DNA of 64,000 nucleotides, from positions 62,001 to 126,000 of the forward strand of contig NZ_JARFYM010000024.1 in the NCBI RefSeq assembly GCF_030272705.1. The letters are read 5' to 3'. Shown piece by piece: positions 17,621 through 26,888 of the stretch. Below the pieces are notes generated by a model. The model worked only from the letters and a program-made list of their open reading frames with translations, was not told where the DNA came from and made no database searches. Source of the DNA: Rhizobium mayense. Lineage in GTDB: Bacteria; Pseudomonadota; Alphaproteobacteria; Rhizobiales; Rhizobiaceae. The translations under genes were made by a program, and so were the position numbers. The first letter of the stretch is position 1. Each line of letters starts with the position of its first letter.

Positions 17621-17740
17621 ATGATCAAGTTCTTATTGATGATGAGTGTCCTCGCTTTTGGAATTGCTGGCTTTGTCGCCGTTGACAACAAAGCGATGGC
17701 TGCCGGCCCCTGCAATTCATCAGCTCAAAACTGCCCCTGA
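17621..17740 (+). CDS. 39-residue exported peptide, unknown
   Basis: The protein begins MIKFLLMMSVLAFGIAGFVA, a hydrophobic signal sequence, continues to a plausible AMA cleavage site near residue 27, and would leave a 12-residue mature peptide AGPCNSSAQNCP with two cysteines. AAGAG about 8 bases upstream may serve as ribosome site. It lies 24 bp before the membrane-protein gene and starts the A/T-richer island. No known family recognised. Coding status is inferred from the signal-peptide pattern and spacing only. Confidence 0.55.
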   Translation: MIKFLLMMSVLAFGIAGFVAVDNKAMAAGPCNSSAQNCP

Positions 17741-17764
17741 GCGTTACAGTTCGGACGCCCGGCG

Positions 17765-19696
17765 ATGAACGATTTGATCTACGCGGGCGCAATTGTAGCC
17801 GGGGCGGTGACGCTGCTGATCGAGGCATTCCGGAATTTCAATTCGCAAACGGGCGATCATCCGTTCTCGCTGCACCCGATTCTCAAAGAAGTCGAGGTCA
17901 GGAGCCTCTGTACGACCGGTGAGATTATTGCCGGTTTCACATTTTATGCCGCCCTGTATCTCATCGTCTACGCCGTCGTTCTGGGGTCGGCGGAGGTCTA
18001 TGGGCTGTTGCTGAGCGCGAGCAAGGCAAGAAGCGAAATCGGCGCCACCGACAACGTCCTTATGCCGGCCAGTGACCCATCGCTATTGTCTGCGTCGGGT
18101 TACGGCAAACCCATCTTCGTTTCCGCTCTCTTGATTTCATTCCTGTCGATTGGCGCCGTCAAACCTATCGAAGCGACGATGAGAAGCCTCGCCCATCGCA
18201 TGGCCGGCATCCCCCGCGGCGTCTATAGGGTCATAGAGAGCCTACGTGGCTTGGACTACGACGAGTTTACGAAAGATCAACCGGGATTGTTGGTCACAAG
18301 TTTTCGCGCCGCGACTGAATCAATCAGGAATAAAGCGGATCATGGGAGAAAAATTGCGGAGATTGAGTCGTCATTGGCCACGATTGACTATCTGTCAGTC
18401 GCCACGAGCGCGAATAATCGAATGCTATATTTCCCGCTCTATCAAATGTCTGAGTTGGAATCACTGTCGAACAAACTCGATGGGCAACTCGCGGGCCTGC
18501 ACGTCATCATAGCTGATTTGCAGAAAAAGCTTCAATCCAAAGGCGAGGACGGGGAAACACAGCCCGACTTGCATGAAACCTGGGACGCGCTTTCGAAGCT
18601 CCAGCGCGAAGCGGCGATCGTGCGATCGAATACCATGGCGGTATTCGCCGTCCTGTTCGTGCGCAATAACAGGTCAGTCTTCAGCCAAAGCGGCTTGCTC
18701 CGTCGGGGAGCCCCAAAATCCGGCCGGAAAACCTCAAGAAAAGAAGACACAAAACCGCCGAGCCCGATGGAAAAAACCGTAAAGCGCATCCAGGAAAAAT
18801 ATAACGCCGAGCAAAACTCATTCGCAATCAGTATGGTCGTTGGCTTGGTCGTAGGCGCGATCGTGACTTTTCTTGTTTACGACCAATGGCGCGACTGGAA
18901 AGTGGAAAGCGATAAGAGCGTGTATAGCGAACAAGCACGCCTCTTAGAGAACGAAATCAATGAGCAAATAAAAGCAAATAATGATGCAGCAAATACTAAG
19001 GATAAGGCCGAACCTGTTTGTTCGCCAACTGTCAACAATTACGATGAGTGCAAGACGAACGAAGCCAAACGCCGATATAATCTTTCACAACGACCAATTT
19101 TCGTCGAAGCGACGGCCTGGGACACGCTTCATTCGGGACTGCTGGTTTTTTTGAGCGTTTTCTTTGTGCTCGTCGCGCGCGAGGTGCGCATCGAACAACA
19201 ATCATGGCGAACGGACTGGAAATTCTACCAGTTTCCGTTCCTGACGCTGCTCGGGATGTCCTTCCTGTCAGGGCTTATCGCAATTTTTGCGTCGGCTGCA
19301 GTCAACTTTGCTAAGCTGGCATGGGCGGTGAATTTTCATCTGACACAAACGCAGATCATCTTTTTATTCGAACAATCGGGGGAATTCTTTGCCCTCCATT
19401 TCGGGGCCGGGCTGATCCTGTCATTTGCAGCCCTCGTCATCATGGACAAGCACAGACATCTCAGTGTGTTCTGGACAGTATTAATCAGTATTATTTTCTC
19501 TGCATTATACGCTGCGTACATGTGGCTTGCGATTTTCCTGACCTATGGATCAGCGCTTCCCGCGGCACCAAAAGCGGCTTTAATCTCACAACAACTAAGA
19601 GACACATTTATATTTTGCTTGGTGCCGTTTCTATTTCTCCTGACATTTGCCGTCATGCTTGAGATTACGGAGGCTGGAGACGACGACGTGAAATAG
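17765..19696 (+). CDS. Polytopic membrane protein with central cytoplasmic helical region, unknown
   Basis: 643 residues, no family recognised. About nine membrane segments are visible: near residues 3-22, 52-80, 115-135, 355-376, 455-475, 490-515, 541-560, 565-590 and 615-637. Between TM3 and TM4 lies a long hydrophilic, helix-rich stretch (about 140-350) with coiled-coil-like segments (YQMSELESLSNKLDGQLAGL) and a Lys/Arg-rich linker. A polar loop at about 380-450 is Asn/Lys/Glu rich with two Cys. Codon use is A/T-richer than the flanks. It follows the small exported peptide and precedes a binding-protein-like gene by 23 bp, suggesting one operon. A channel or sensor role is possible but unproven. 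Confidence 0.75.
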   Translation: MNDLIYAGAIVAGAVTLLIEAFRNFNSQTGDHPFSLHPILKEVEVRSLCTTGEIIAGFTFYAALYLIVYAVVLGSAEVYGLLLSASKARSEIGATDNVLMPASDPSLLSASGYGKPIFVSALLISFLSIGAVKPIEATMRSLAHRMAGIPRGVYRVIESLRGLDYDEFTKDQPGLLVTSFRAATESIRNKADHGRKIAEIESSLATIDYLSVATSANNRMLYFPLYQMSELESLSNKLDGQLAGLHVIIADLQKKLQSKGEDGETQPDLHETWDALSKLQREAAIVRSNTMAVFAVLFVRNNRSVFSQSGLLRRGAPKSGRKTSRKEDTKPPSPMEKTVKRIQEKYNAEQNSFAISMVVGLVVGAIVTFLVYDQWRDWKVESDKSVYSEQARLLENEINEQIKANNDAANTKDKAEPVCSPTVNNYDECKTNEAKRRYNLSQRPIFVEATAWDTLHSGLLVFLSVFFVLVAREVRIEQQSWRTDWKFYQFPFLTLLGMSFLSGLIAIFASAAVNFAKLAWAVNFHLTQTQIIFLFEQSGEFFALHFGAGLILSFAALVIMDKHRHLSVFWTVLISIIFSALYAAYMWLAIFLTYGSALPAAPKAALISQQLRDTFIFCLVPFLFLLTFAVMLEITEAGDDDVK

Positions 19697-19719
19697 AAAG
19701 TGGACTATGGGGGAGATCG

Positions 19720-20841
19720 ATGAACACCGCACTGCTTAGTTCGCTTTTCGCGTGTTTTACCCTTATCGCGGGAGGGTTCGCGCAAGCCGAGCCTCCGCAG
19801 CAACCGCCAATCACAACATGCAATGAGAAAACGCTGCTTTGCATCGGGGTTAGAAGCGATGCCCGGCCCTTTTCCTACAGGTCGAGTCTGCCCGGTGAGA
19901 AGGCATCCGATGCCGCGCGCGGTCCGTTGGAAAGAGCCGGGTACACGGGTTATATGGTCCGAATATGCGATGCCGCCCTTGCCGAAATGATTTTGGATGC
20001 AAAGCCAGGCGAATTTACCTTCAATGATATCGGCACCTACGATATTGACCAGGCGCGCGATAATGAGGCTTCGGCAGATACGTCCACCTCCGCGGGCAAA
20101 GACGCCGCAACAACGAACGACGCCACATCCCCTATAAACGATTCCCGCTTTCTCAACCTTGGCGTCAAATTCGACATACTCTGCGATCCGGCAACGATTA
20201 CCAATGAACGGCGGAACGGCTTCATAGTTTCTGCGCCGCTCTTTTTGACCGGAATAAGCTATATCACGCGCAAGGGAGAGGACCCGCCGGACAAGATCTG
20301 TTCTGACCCCGATAGGCCGCTAATCGGTCTTGTAGGGGGAACCACAGCTCAGAAGGAGGGAATCAACGCTCTACTGATTGCGCATGAGCTCCCCAAATTC
20401 GACGAGGCGCTCATCGATTACTTACGTGGCGATCCGACGAAACCTGATCCAACCCCTTTGTGTGGGAAGAATACTGAAAGCAGGATCAAGTCCTATCCAG
20501 GGTATACGGCTGCCGCACAGGCTTTCTGCCATGATGACTTTCACTACTTTGTGGGTGACCTGGAAATCATTACCGAAAACGTCAAAACGATCCCGGGATG
20601 CGCATATGACAACGGCACGAGGACCTACACGAATGATCGCTACGCGATCTTCGGGAAAGCTAGGCCGATGAGTGATACCTCGCGCCAAATGCAGGTCGCC
20701 CGGTTTTTTGAGTTTCTTTCGCAAAAGGTCGTGTTCAACCCCTCCATCCTCGACAAGGCATTCAGCGACACGTTCCAGGGTGCTACTCCCAGCCACAAAC
20801 TTGAGGTGTTCTACTGGAGCGTCCGAGGGGAGCGCGAATAA
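19720..20841 (+). CDS. Periplasmic solute-binding-like protein (SBP family 3-like), unknown ligand
   Basis: 373 residues with a signal peptide (cleavage near AQA, residue 23). Features of the family-3 solute-binding fold are TLLCIGVRSDARPFSYRS at the start of the mature protein, GYTGYMVRICDAALAEMI, and a mid-domain crossover FDILCDPATITNERR followed by SAPLFLTGISYITRKG. It is unusual in carrying at least eight cysteines and an Asp/Ala/Ser/Thr-rich insert at about 108-147. No ABC permease or ATPase adjoins it; its partner appears to be the 9-TM protein upstream, so it may act as a sensing rather than transport subunit. Convergent with the ECF sigma gene. Confidence 0.7.
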   Translation: MNTALLSSLFACFTLIAGGFAQAEPPQQPPITTCNEKTLLCIGVRSDARPFSYRSSLPGEKASDAARGPLERAGYTGYMVRICDAALAEMILDAKPGEFTFNDIGTYDIDQARDNEASADTSTSAGKDAATTNDATSPINDSRFLNLGVKFDILCDPATITNERRNGFIVSAPLFLTGISYITRKGEDPPDKICSDPDRPLIGLVGGTTAQKEGINALLIAHELPKFDEALIDYLRGDPTKPDPTPLCGKNTESRIKSYPGYTAAAQAFCHDDFHYFVGDLEIITENVKTIPGCAYDNGTRTYTNDRYAIFGKARPMSDTSRQMQVARFFEFLSQKVVFNPSILDKAFSDTFQGATPSHKLEVFYWSVRGERE

Positions 20842-20875
20842 GACGTCATAGCCGCTTCAAGAGCCGCTCATGAGC

Positions 20876-21733
20876 TTAGCCCAAACGCACCCAATCTATG
20901 GTTTCGAGCACATAGGGAGCGAACAGGAAATCGCGGATCTCGATGATCCGGCTTTCCGACCAGCCGACCAGGACAAAATGCGCAGGTCTTTCCATCGGGC
21001 CGTTGCTGTCGAAAACCAGCATGGCCGGCTGTCCTTCAACCGCGCCGAGGGCGAACCGCCATTTCGCCTCTTGCGCATAGCGCGTGAAATAAACACCAAT
21101 CTTCTCGCGGCCTTCCAGCCGGAGCCGGTTCACCAGCTCGAGCTTGACGTCATCAGCGAGCATGGCGCGGATTGCGTCGAAATCGCCACCGCGAAACAGA
21201 TCGACATAAGCGGTAATCTTTCGCCGGTCGGAATCGGACATCAGCGGCAGCCGAATGTCTTCGGGCTCTTGCGCAAGTTGCCGTAGCGCGGCCCGCCCTC
21301 GCTGGAGCGCCGATTTGGCGGCTGCCGGTGAGCACTCGGCAACGCCTGCGATCTCCTCGACCGAATGACCCATTACATCCTTGAGGATCACCGCGCAGCG
21401 CTGAAGTTCGGGCAGCCGCAGAAAGGTCTGAAAGCTGACCGCGACGATGTCCGTCTCGGCTATGGGCGCGGCTTCAACGTCTTCGGTGAGCGGAACGACG
21501 GTGTTCCGGGACCTCTGGCGCAGGAAATCGAGGCTCGCATTGTGGGCGATGCGAAACAACCAGCCCTCGATATTATCGACCTCCGCACCCTGGGCTCGCG
21601 CGTGAAGGGCCTTGACGAGGGTATCCTGCAAGACATCCTCGCCATTGACCGCCGATCCCGTCATGCGCGCGCAGTAGCGATGAAGCCGTGGCCGCAGCGC
21701 TTTCAGGAAATCTTCGAATTCGTCGGTGTTCAT
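20876..21733 (-). CDS. ECF sigma factor with C-terminal SnoaL-like domain
   Basis: About 285 residues. Sigma region 2 (LRPRLHRYCARMTGSAVNGE, then WLFRIAHNASLDFLRQR) and region 4 (LPELQRCAVILKDVMGHSVE with EIAGVAECSPAAAKSALQRG) occupy the first 165 residues. The last 110 (AYVDLFRGGDFDAIRAMLAD to the C terminus) look like a SnoaL/NTF2-like domain, the architecture of ECF41/SigJ-type factors, but I do not see the WLPEP or DGGGK signatures of ECF41. ATG 21733 is chosen over TTG 21769, which would add an Arg-rich leader. Last gene of an operon with EthD and ABM genes, with no anti-sigma factor nearby; the extension may do that job. Confidence 0.88.
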   Translation of the reverse strand: MNTDEFEDFLKALRPRLHRYCARMTGSAVNGEDVLQDTLVKALHARAQGAEVDNIEGWLFRIAHNASLDFLRQRSRNTVVPLTEDVEAAPIAETDIVAVSFQTFLRLPELQRCAVILKDVMGHSVEEIAGVAECSPAAAKSALQRGRAALRQLAQEPEDIRLPLMSDSDRRKITAYVDLFRGGDFDAIRAMLADDVKLELVNRLRLEGREKIGVYFTRYAQEAKWRFALGAVEGQPAMLVFDSNGPMERPAHFVLVGWSESRIIEIRDFLFAPYVLETIDWVRLG

Positions 21734-21765
21734 GTATTGAGACCTACGACGCCTTTGCCTTCTGT

Positions 21766-22080
21766 TCAAACGTCCCTGTTGTCGAAAAGGAACATTTGTA
21801 CGCCCGAGTCATCGGGCGCAAAAAATCGGCGGTCCGCTCCGGCTGCCTGTCCCTCCGGGCTTGCAAACGCCCTTTCGATCGCCGCAAGGTCGTCGAAATA
21901 CAGCGTTCCGATCCGATGAATAGCGGAGCTTCCTATCGGCGTTGCGATGGGGCCGTCGTTAACCTCGTATTTCCTGAGCCCCGGAATCTTCTTGGCGAGA
22001 GGCACGTGGATTTCGAAGTAATGTCGGTCAAATTCCTCGACGTCCTTCGGTGTCGGGTAAATAACGACCATCCGAGCCAT
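21766..22080 (-). CDS. EthD-family dimeric alpha/beta-barrel protein
   Basis: 104 residues beginning MARMVVIYPTPKDVEEFDRH, with HYFEIHVPLAKKIPGLRKYE, the standard EthD pattern of a small ferredoxin-like barrel. Such proteins act on or bind hydrophobic and polyketide-like compounds; the function here is unknown. AAGGAG precedes the ATG. It lies between the ABM protein and the ECF sigma factor, 33 bp before the latter. Confidence 0.85.
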   Translation of the reverse strand: MARMVVIYPTPKDVEEFDRHYFEIHVPLAKKIPGLRKYEVNDGPIATPIGSSAIHRIGTLYFDDLAAIERAFASPEGQAAGADRRFFAPDDSGVQMFLFDNRDV

Positions 22081-22116
22081 TGCAATTCTCCTTTGTTACT
22101 TGCGTGACCTAAACAC

Positions 22117-22422
22117 TCACCGGGTTTCGCCGAACACCGCTGACCCCATCATCGAGTCCAAGCTCGCCAGCTCCATGATCTTCGGCAAATAGGCTTGCAT
22201 GCGCGGATCGCTGCGCATCGCCTCGACGGCCGCGGGCGTCGCCCACTCGGAGTAGATGACGACGCCGGCGCCGTCCTTTGCAGCGATCAACCGGGTCGTC
22301 TTCCAACCGTGGAGCGTGCGGACCACCGTTTCGGTGTTTTGCTTCAAGAGTGCGATCAGGGCATCCTGTTGGCCGGGTTTGACCTTCAGCACATTGACCA
22401 AAATAACGGGTTCGTCGGACAT
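22117..22422 (-). CDS. Antibiotic biosynthesis monooxygenase (ABM) domain protein
   Basis: 101 residues: VILVNVLKVKPGQQDALIAL at the N terminus and a WATPAAVEAMRSDPRMQAYL helix, typical of the cofactor-free ABM/YgiN fold (quinol or polyketide oxidation, or simple ligand binding). AGAAGGAG precedes the ATG. First gene of the ABM-EthD-sigma operon and divergent from paoABC across 284 bp, in which I see no further gene. Confidence 0.85.
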   Translation of the reverse strand: MSDEPVILVNVLKVKPGQQDALIALLKQNTETVVRTLHGWKTTRLIAAKDGAGVVIYSEWATPAAVEAMRSDPRMQAYLPKIMELASLDSMMGSAVFGETR

Positions 22423-22706
22423 AGCGTATCTCCTTCTGTTTCAGACACACAAATGACGACGCGAAAGGCGGAAACGGATCGCGACGGAGAAGATTTTTTG
22501 TAAATCGCCTCGCGCGCACCTCTAAGCTAAGACCAATCGTGTGTGCCTGTTCGACAAGAATGGGCTGCGGATACACGCTTGATCCAGCATGCCCGCGCAA
22601 ACCTTCGGGAGCTAAAGTTTTCGTGATGATGTTTTGATCCGTTTTGCATGGAATTTGCCGCGTCACCGCCTAGCCTCTCTTGCGGACGTCATCGCAGGAG
22701 TTCGCC

Positions 22707-23369
22707 ATGGAAGACAAGGATCTCTGTCGGATCGGCATTACGCGCCGAGAAGTTCTCCAATCAAGTGTCGCAGCCGCCGCGGTTTTGGCGATCGGTCCGC
22801 TGGCTGACAAATCCGATGCCGAAGCCGCGGTTGTCAATACCGTCGATCCAACGGTGCCGACTGCGCATTTCGATCTGAATATCAACGGCACCCGTCATGA
22901 TTTGACGCTGGATACCCGAACCACACTTCTCGATGCCCTGCGCGATCACCTTCATCTGACCGGCAGCAAGAAGGGCTGCGACCATGGTCAATGCGGCGCC
23001 TGCACCGTCATGGTCAATGGCCGGCGCATCAACAGTTGCCTCACCCTTGCCGTCATGCATGAGGGGGATGAAATCACCACCATCGAAGGCCTGGGCACGC
23101 CCGACCGTCTGCATCCCATGCAGGCCGCCTTTGTGGCTCATGACGGCTTTCAATGCGGATATTGCACGCCCGGACAAATCTGTTCCGCCGTCGCCATGCT
23201 GAAGGAAATCGAGGCGGGCATCCCAAGCCATGTCAGCGAAGATATCCAGAACGTGGCTTTCTCCGACAACGAGGTCCGCGAGCGCATGAGCGGCAATATC
23301 TGCCGCTGTGCCGCCTATCCGAATATCGTCGCCGCAATCCGTGATGTTCAAAGCGGAGAACGCATATGA
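22707..23369 (+). CDS. paoA: Aldehyde oxidoreductase, 2Fe-2S subunit (PaoA-type)
   Basis: Electron-transfer subunit of a periplasmic molybdenum aldehyde dehydrogenase. A Tat signal ([20 protein letters not shown]) occupies about the first 40 residues. The plant-type 2Fe-2S motif is [16 protein letters not shown] and the second cluster lies in [13 protein letters not shown] and [22 protein letters not shown] 7 bases before ATG 22707 decides the start over an upstream TTG. Overlaps the FAD subunit by ATGA. Family and complex are clear; the aldehyde oxidised is not. Confidence 0.92.
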   Translation: MEDKDLCRIGITRREVLQSSVAAAAVLAIGPLADKSDAEAAVVNTVDPTVPTAHFDLNINGTRHDLTLDTRTTLLDALRDHLHLTGSKKGCDHGQCGACTVMVNGRRINSCLTLAVMHEGDEITTIEGLGTPDRLHPMQAAFVAHDGFQCGYCTPGQICSAVAMLKEIEAGIPSHVSEDIQNVAFSDNEVRERMSGNICRCAAYPNIVAAIRDVQSGERI

Positions 23370-24316
23370 GACAGTTCACCTATGAACGCGCCGCAACGCC
23401 CGCCGCCGCCGCCGATGCGGTCGCCAATCACGAGAACGCCAAGTTCATCGCCGGCGGGACGAATCTTCTCGATCTCATGAAGCTGGAGATCGAAACACCG
23501 GCCCATCTGGTCGACATCAACCATCTCGGCCTCGACACGATCGAGGCGACACCGGAGGGCGGATTGCGGATCGGCGCGTTGGTACGCAACACGGATCTTG
23601 CAGCCAACCGCACCGTGATGGAACATTATCCCGTTCTTTCTCGCGCTCTTGTCGCCGGTGCCTCCGGGCAGTTGCGCAACAAGGCGACCACGGCGGGAAA
23701 TCTCCTGCAGAGAACACGCTGTCCTTATTTCTACGACACCGCTCAACCCTGCAACAAGCGCGTCCCCGGTTCCGGCTGCTCCGCTCTCGGGGGTTTCAGC
23801 CGCAATCTCGCAATTGTCGGCGTGAGCAATGCCTGCATCGCGCAGCATCCCTCGGACATGGCCGTTGCGATGCGGCTCCTCGACGCAGTCGTCGAGGTGG
23901 CCAGCGCCGATGGAAAAACGAAGCACATTCCGATCGCGGACCTGCATCGGCCGCCGGGCGATACGCCGCATGTCGAAACCGTCCTGCAAAAGGGCGACAT
24001 GATCACATCGGTCATCCTGCCGAAGCCACTTGGCGGGCGGCATATCTATCGCAAGGTCCGCGACCGCGCGTCCTACGCGTTTGCGACGGTATCGGTTGCG
24101 GCGGTCATTCAACAGGACGGGTCCGGCAGATTTGCCTTCGGCGGAATAGCGCCGAAACCCTGGCGCGTGGAAAGTGCCGAAAAGGCGCATGCAAGCGATG
24201 CCAAACGCCTGACGGATGCCGTTCTCGCCGATGCACGGCCGACCGAGGAGAACCGGTTCAAGGTGGCGCTGTTGGAGCGCACCGTTGCGTCCGTTCTGAC
24301 TTCGAGAACGCTTTAG
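23366..24316 (+). CDS. paoB: Aldehyde oxidoreductase, FAD subunit (PaoB-type)
   Basis: 316 residues, PCMH-type FAD-binding subunit. The flavin loop [18 protein letters not shown] is near residue 30. The insert with four or more cysteines ([26 protein letters not shown]) is the extra 4Fe-4S site described for PaoB-type subunits and absent from ordinary xanthine dehydrogenases. The C-terminal CO-dehydrogenase-flavoprotein domain includes [17 protein letters not shown]. It lies between the 2Fe-2S and molybdenum subunits in one operon. Confidence 0.92.
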   Translation: MRQFTYERAATPAAAADAVANHENAKFIAGGTNLLDLMKLEIETPAHLVDINHLGLDTIEATPEGGLRIGALVRNTDLAANRTVMEHYPVLSRALVAGASGQLRNKATTAGNLLQRTRCPYFYDTAQPCNKRVPGSGCSALGGFSRNLAIVGVSNACIAQHPSDMAVAMRLLDAVVEVASADGKTKHIPIADLHRPPGDTPHVETVLQKGDMITSVILPKPLGGRHIYRKVRDRASYAFATVSVAAVIQQDGSGRFAFGGIAPKPWRVESAEKAHASDAKRLTDAVLADARPTEENRFKVALLERTVASVLTSRTL

Positions 24317-24325
24317 GAGTTAGCC

Positions 24326-26515
24326 ATGCTCTTCAATAGCCCCGCCCCTCGCAACCCGATCGACAATGAGACCGTTGTCAGTCATCCGCATGTGCGCATC
24401 GACGGCCCGCTCAAAGTCTCGGGGCAGGCACGCTACGCCTATGAATATAATGACGAAATCCCGAACGCGGCGTACGGTTTCATCCTCGGCGCCGGCATCG
24501 CGACCGGCTCGATCCGGTCGATCGACACGAATGCAGCGGAGAGCGCTCCAGGCGTTCTGCTGGTTCTCACATACAAGAATGCCCCGAAGCAGGGCGACGA
24601 TGGCTCGCCCCAGCTTCAGGGCGCGGATATCAAGCATTATGACCAGGCCATCGCATTCGTCGTCGCAGAAACCTTCGAGCAGGCCCGGGCCGCCGCGCGC
24701 CTGATCAAGATCGAATATACGAAGAGCAAAGGGGCTTTCGACCTAAACGCGGTCAAAGACACCGGAAGCATGACGAGAGCCGCGGCAGATACCCACATGG
24801 GCGATTTCCAGAAGGCATTTTCGACGGCCGCAGCTAGCGTCGATGTCACCTATACGACGCCAAACCAAAGCCACTCGATGATGGAGCCGCATGCGAGCAT
24901 CGCCAAATGGGACGGCGACAAGCTGACCGTCTATATGGCGCATCAAATCATCCATTCGGCGCAAGCCAATATTGCTGATACATTCGGCATACCGCAGGAC
25001 AATGTACGGGTGGTGTCTGCCTATATCGGCGGCGGCTTCGGCTCCAAACTGGTCGTCTATGCCGATCCTATCCTTGCAGCAATGGCCGCAAGGCAGTTGG
25101 GTCGTCCGGTCAAAGTGGCTCTCACCCGGCCACAGATATACAACCACACAACGCACCGGGCAGCGACAATTCAGCGTTTGCGCCTCGGCGCCGGGCCTGA
25201 CGGACGATTGACGGCGGTCGGCCATCAGGTCTGGTGCGGCAACCAGCCCGGTCACGGTCCCGAAAACGCAGCGGCGCAGACCAAGTTGCTTTATCCCGGC
25301 GACAACAGGTGGATCGAGACGCGGCTGAGCGAGCTCGATCTGCCCATCGGCGCCGCAATGCGGGCGCCCGGCGAGGCAGCCGGGCTCCTGGCCCTGGAAT
25401 GCGCGATGGACGAGCTGGCCGAAAAGCTCAATATCGACCCGGTGGAACTGCGCATTCGAAACGACATCCAGTACGATCCCGAGGTCGGGCCGAGCAGACC
25501 TTTTTCGACGCGAAAGCTGGTCCAATGCATGCAGACGGGTGCCGAGCGCTTCGGGTGGTCGAAGCGCAACCCGAAACCTGGGCAGGTCCGAAACGGCGAG
25601 TGGCTTGTCGGGATAGGCGTTGCCGCCGCCATCCGCAATAATCCGGTGCGGCCCTCAGGCGCCCGCGCCACGATTGATCGCAACGGCATTCTGACCATCG
25701 AGACCCAGCAGACCGACATCGGCACCGGCAGCTACACCATCCTTGCCATGATCGGCGCCGAGATGCTCGGGCTGCCGGTGGACTCCGTTCGGGTCAAGCT
25801 CGGCGATAGCGATTTCCCCGAAGCCGCCGGCTCCGGCGGCTCCTTCGGCGCCAATTCGTCCAGCACCGGCGTCTACTATACCTGCAGCGCTCTGCGGGAC
25901 GAAATCGTTCGTCGATCCGGACTTAACACAACTGACGTATCTTTCTCGGATGGCTCGGTGATATCGCAAGGCCGCTCGATCCGGTTGGCTGATATCGCAG
26001 GCGATGCCGGGATATCAGCCGAAGAGAAGGCGGAATTCGGCGATCTGCAGAAGAAATTCGCGCAGGCCGCCTTCGGTGCTCATTTCGCCGAAGTCGGCGT
26101 GGATATCGCAACCGGGGAAATCAGGGTCCGGCGCATGTTGAGCGTCTGTGCCGCCGGTCGCATCATCAACCCGATGACGGCCCGCAGCCAGTGCCTTGGT
26201 GGCATGACGATGGGAATAGGCGCGGCTCTGATGGAAGAATGCATCGTCGACAAAAGATACGGCTATTTCGTCAATCACGATCTGGCGGAATATCAGGTGC
26301 CGGTGCATGCAGACATACCGGATCTCGATGTGGTGTTCCTTGATGAAGTTGACGATCAGTCATCGCCGATCCGCGCCAAAGGCATCGGCGAACTGGGTAT
26401 CTGTGGCGTGGGAGCTGCAGTGGCAAATGCCGTCTACAACGCCTGCGGCGTGCGGGTGAGAGATTATCCGCTGACGATGGACAAGATCATAGCTGGATTG
26501 CCGCCCATCGGGTGA
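24326..26515 (+). CDS. paoC: Aldehyde oxidoreductase, molybdenum-cofactor subunit (PaoC-type)
   Basis: 729 residues, xanthine-dehydrogenase-family catalytic subunit. HVRIDGPLKVSGQARYAYEY starts the hammerhead domain. AYIGGGFGSKLVVYADPI and GTGSYTILAMIGAEMLGLP are cofactor-binding loops, and KGIGELGICGVGAAVANAV holds the catalytic Glu near the C terminus. There is no Tat signal of its own; export would be by hitch-hiking on the PaoA subunit. The maturation factor paoD/xdhC is not in the window. Starts 9 bp after the FAD subunit. Confidence 0.93.
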   Translation: MLFNSPAPRNPIDNETVVSHPHVRIDGPLKVSGQARYAYEYNDEIPNAAYGFILGAGIATGSIRSIDTNAAESAPGVLLVLTYKNAPKQGDDGSPQLQGADIKHYDQAIAFVVAETFEQARAAARLIKIEYTKSKGAFDLNAVKDTGSMTRAAADTHMGDFQKAFSTAAASVDVTYTTPNQSHSMMEPHASIAKWDGDKLTVYMAHQIIHSAQANIADTFGIPQDNVRVVSAYIGGGFGSKLVVYADPILAAMAARQLGRPVKVALTRPQIYNHTTHRAATIQRLRLGAGPDGRLTAVGHQVWCGNQPGHGPENAAAQTKLLYPGDNRWIETRLSELDLPIGAAMRAPGEAAGLLALECAMDELAEKLNIDPVELRIRNDIQYDPEVGPSRPFSTRKLVQCMQTGAERFGWSKRNPKPGQVRNGEWLVGIGVAAAIRNNPVRPSGARATIDRNGILTIETQQTDIGTGSYTILAMIGAEMLGLPVDSVRVKLGDSDFPEAAGSGGSFGANSSSTGVYYTCSALRDEIVRRSGLNTTDVSFSDGSVISQGRSIRLADIAGDAGISAEEKAEFGDLQKKFAQAAFGAHFAEVGVDIATGEIRVRRMLSVCAAGRIINPMTARSQCLGGMTMGIGAALMEECIVDKRYGYFVNHDLAEYQVPVHADIPDLDVVFLDEVDDQSSPIRAKGIGELGICGVGAAVANAVYNACGVRVRDYPLTMDKIIAGLPPIG

Positions 26516-26541
26516 CACTGGTTGGGCTCGCTGGCAGCGCT

Positions 26542-26682
26542 TTATTCTTTCAATTCCCGCTCGAATTCTTCGATCTGCTGGAGAACCCATGGATCATCGG
26601 CGGAATATTGGATGGTTTCCCGCTCAATTCGCTTCCGGCGCCGCTCCAAGATCCAGTCAATTAAAGCGAGAAGCAGCCGCAT
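26542..26682 (-). CDS. Small basic/acidic helical protein, hypothetical
   Basis: 46 residues beginning MRLLLALIDWILERRRKRIE, a short hydrophobic helix followed by a basic patch and an acidic C terminus (QQIEEFERELKE). AGG lies about 6 bases before the ATG; the frame stays open upstream to a possible start at 26760. It fills part of the 373-bp gap after paoC. Only weak support: plausible composition and ribosome site. Confidence 0.35.
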   Translation of the reverse strand: MRLLLALIDWILERRRKRIERETIQYSADDPWVLQQIEEFERELKE

Positions 26683-26888
26683 TGCGCCTATCCGTATCGT
26701 TTGGAGATCTGAGAGGCCCGGCCACCTGCCTCGTGAGCTATATCGGTAGCCGAGCCTCAATCAGCCGCAAGGCGTTGCGGCGGTTGCCTATTTGCCTTTC
26801 GCTAAATGAATGGTAGCTGAACATATATACACTTTATAAGTGAATAGTTATATTCTCCGCAACGCTCAGGACCTCTACTGCCGAGTGA

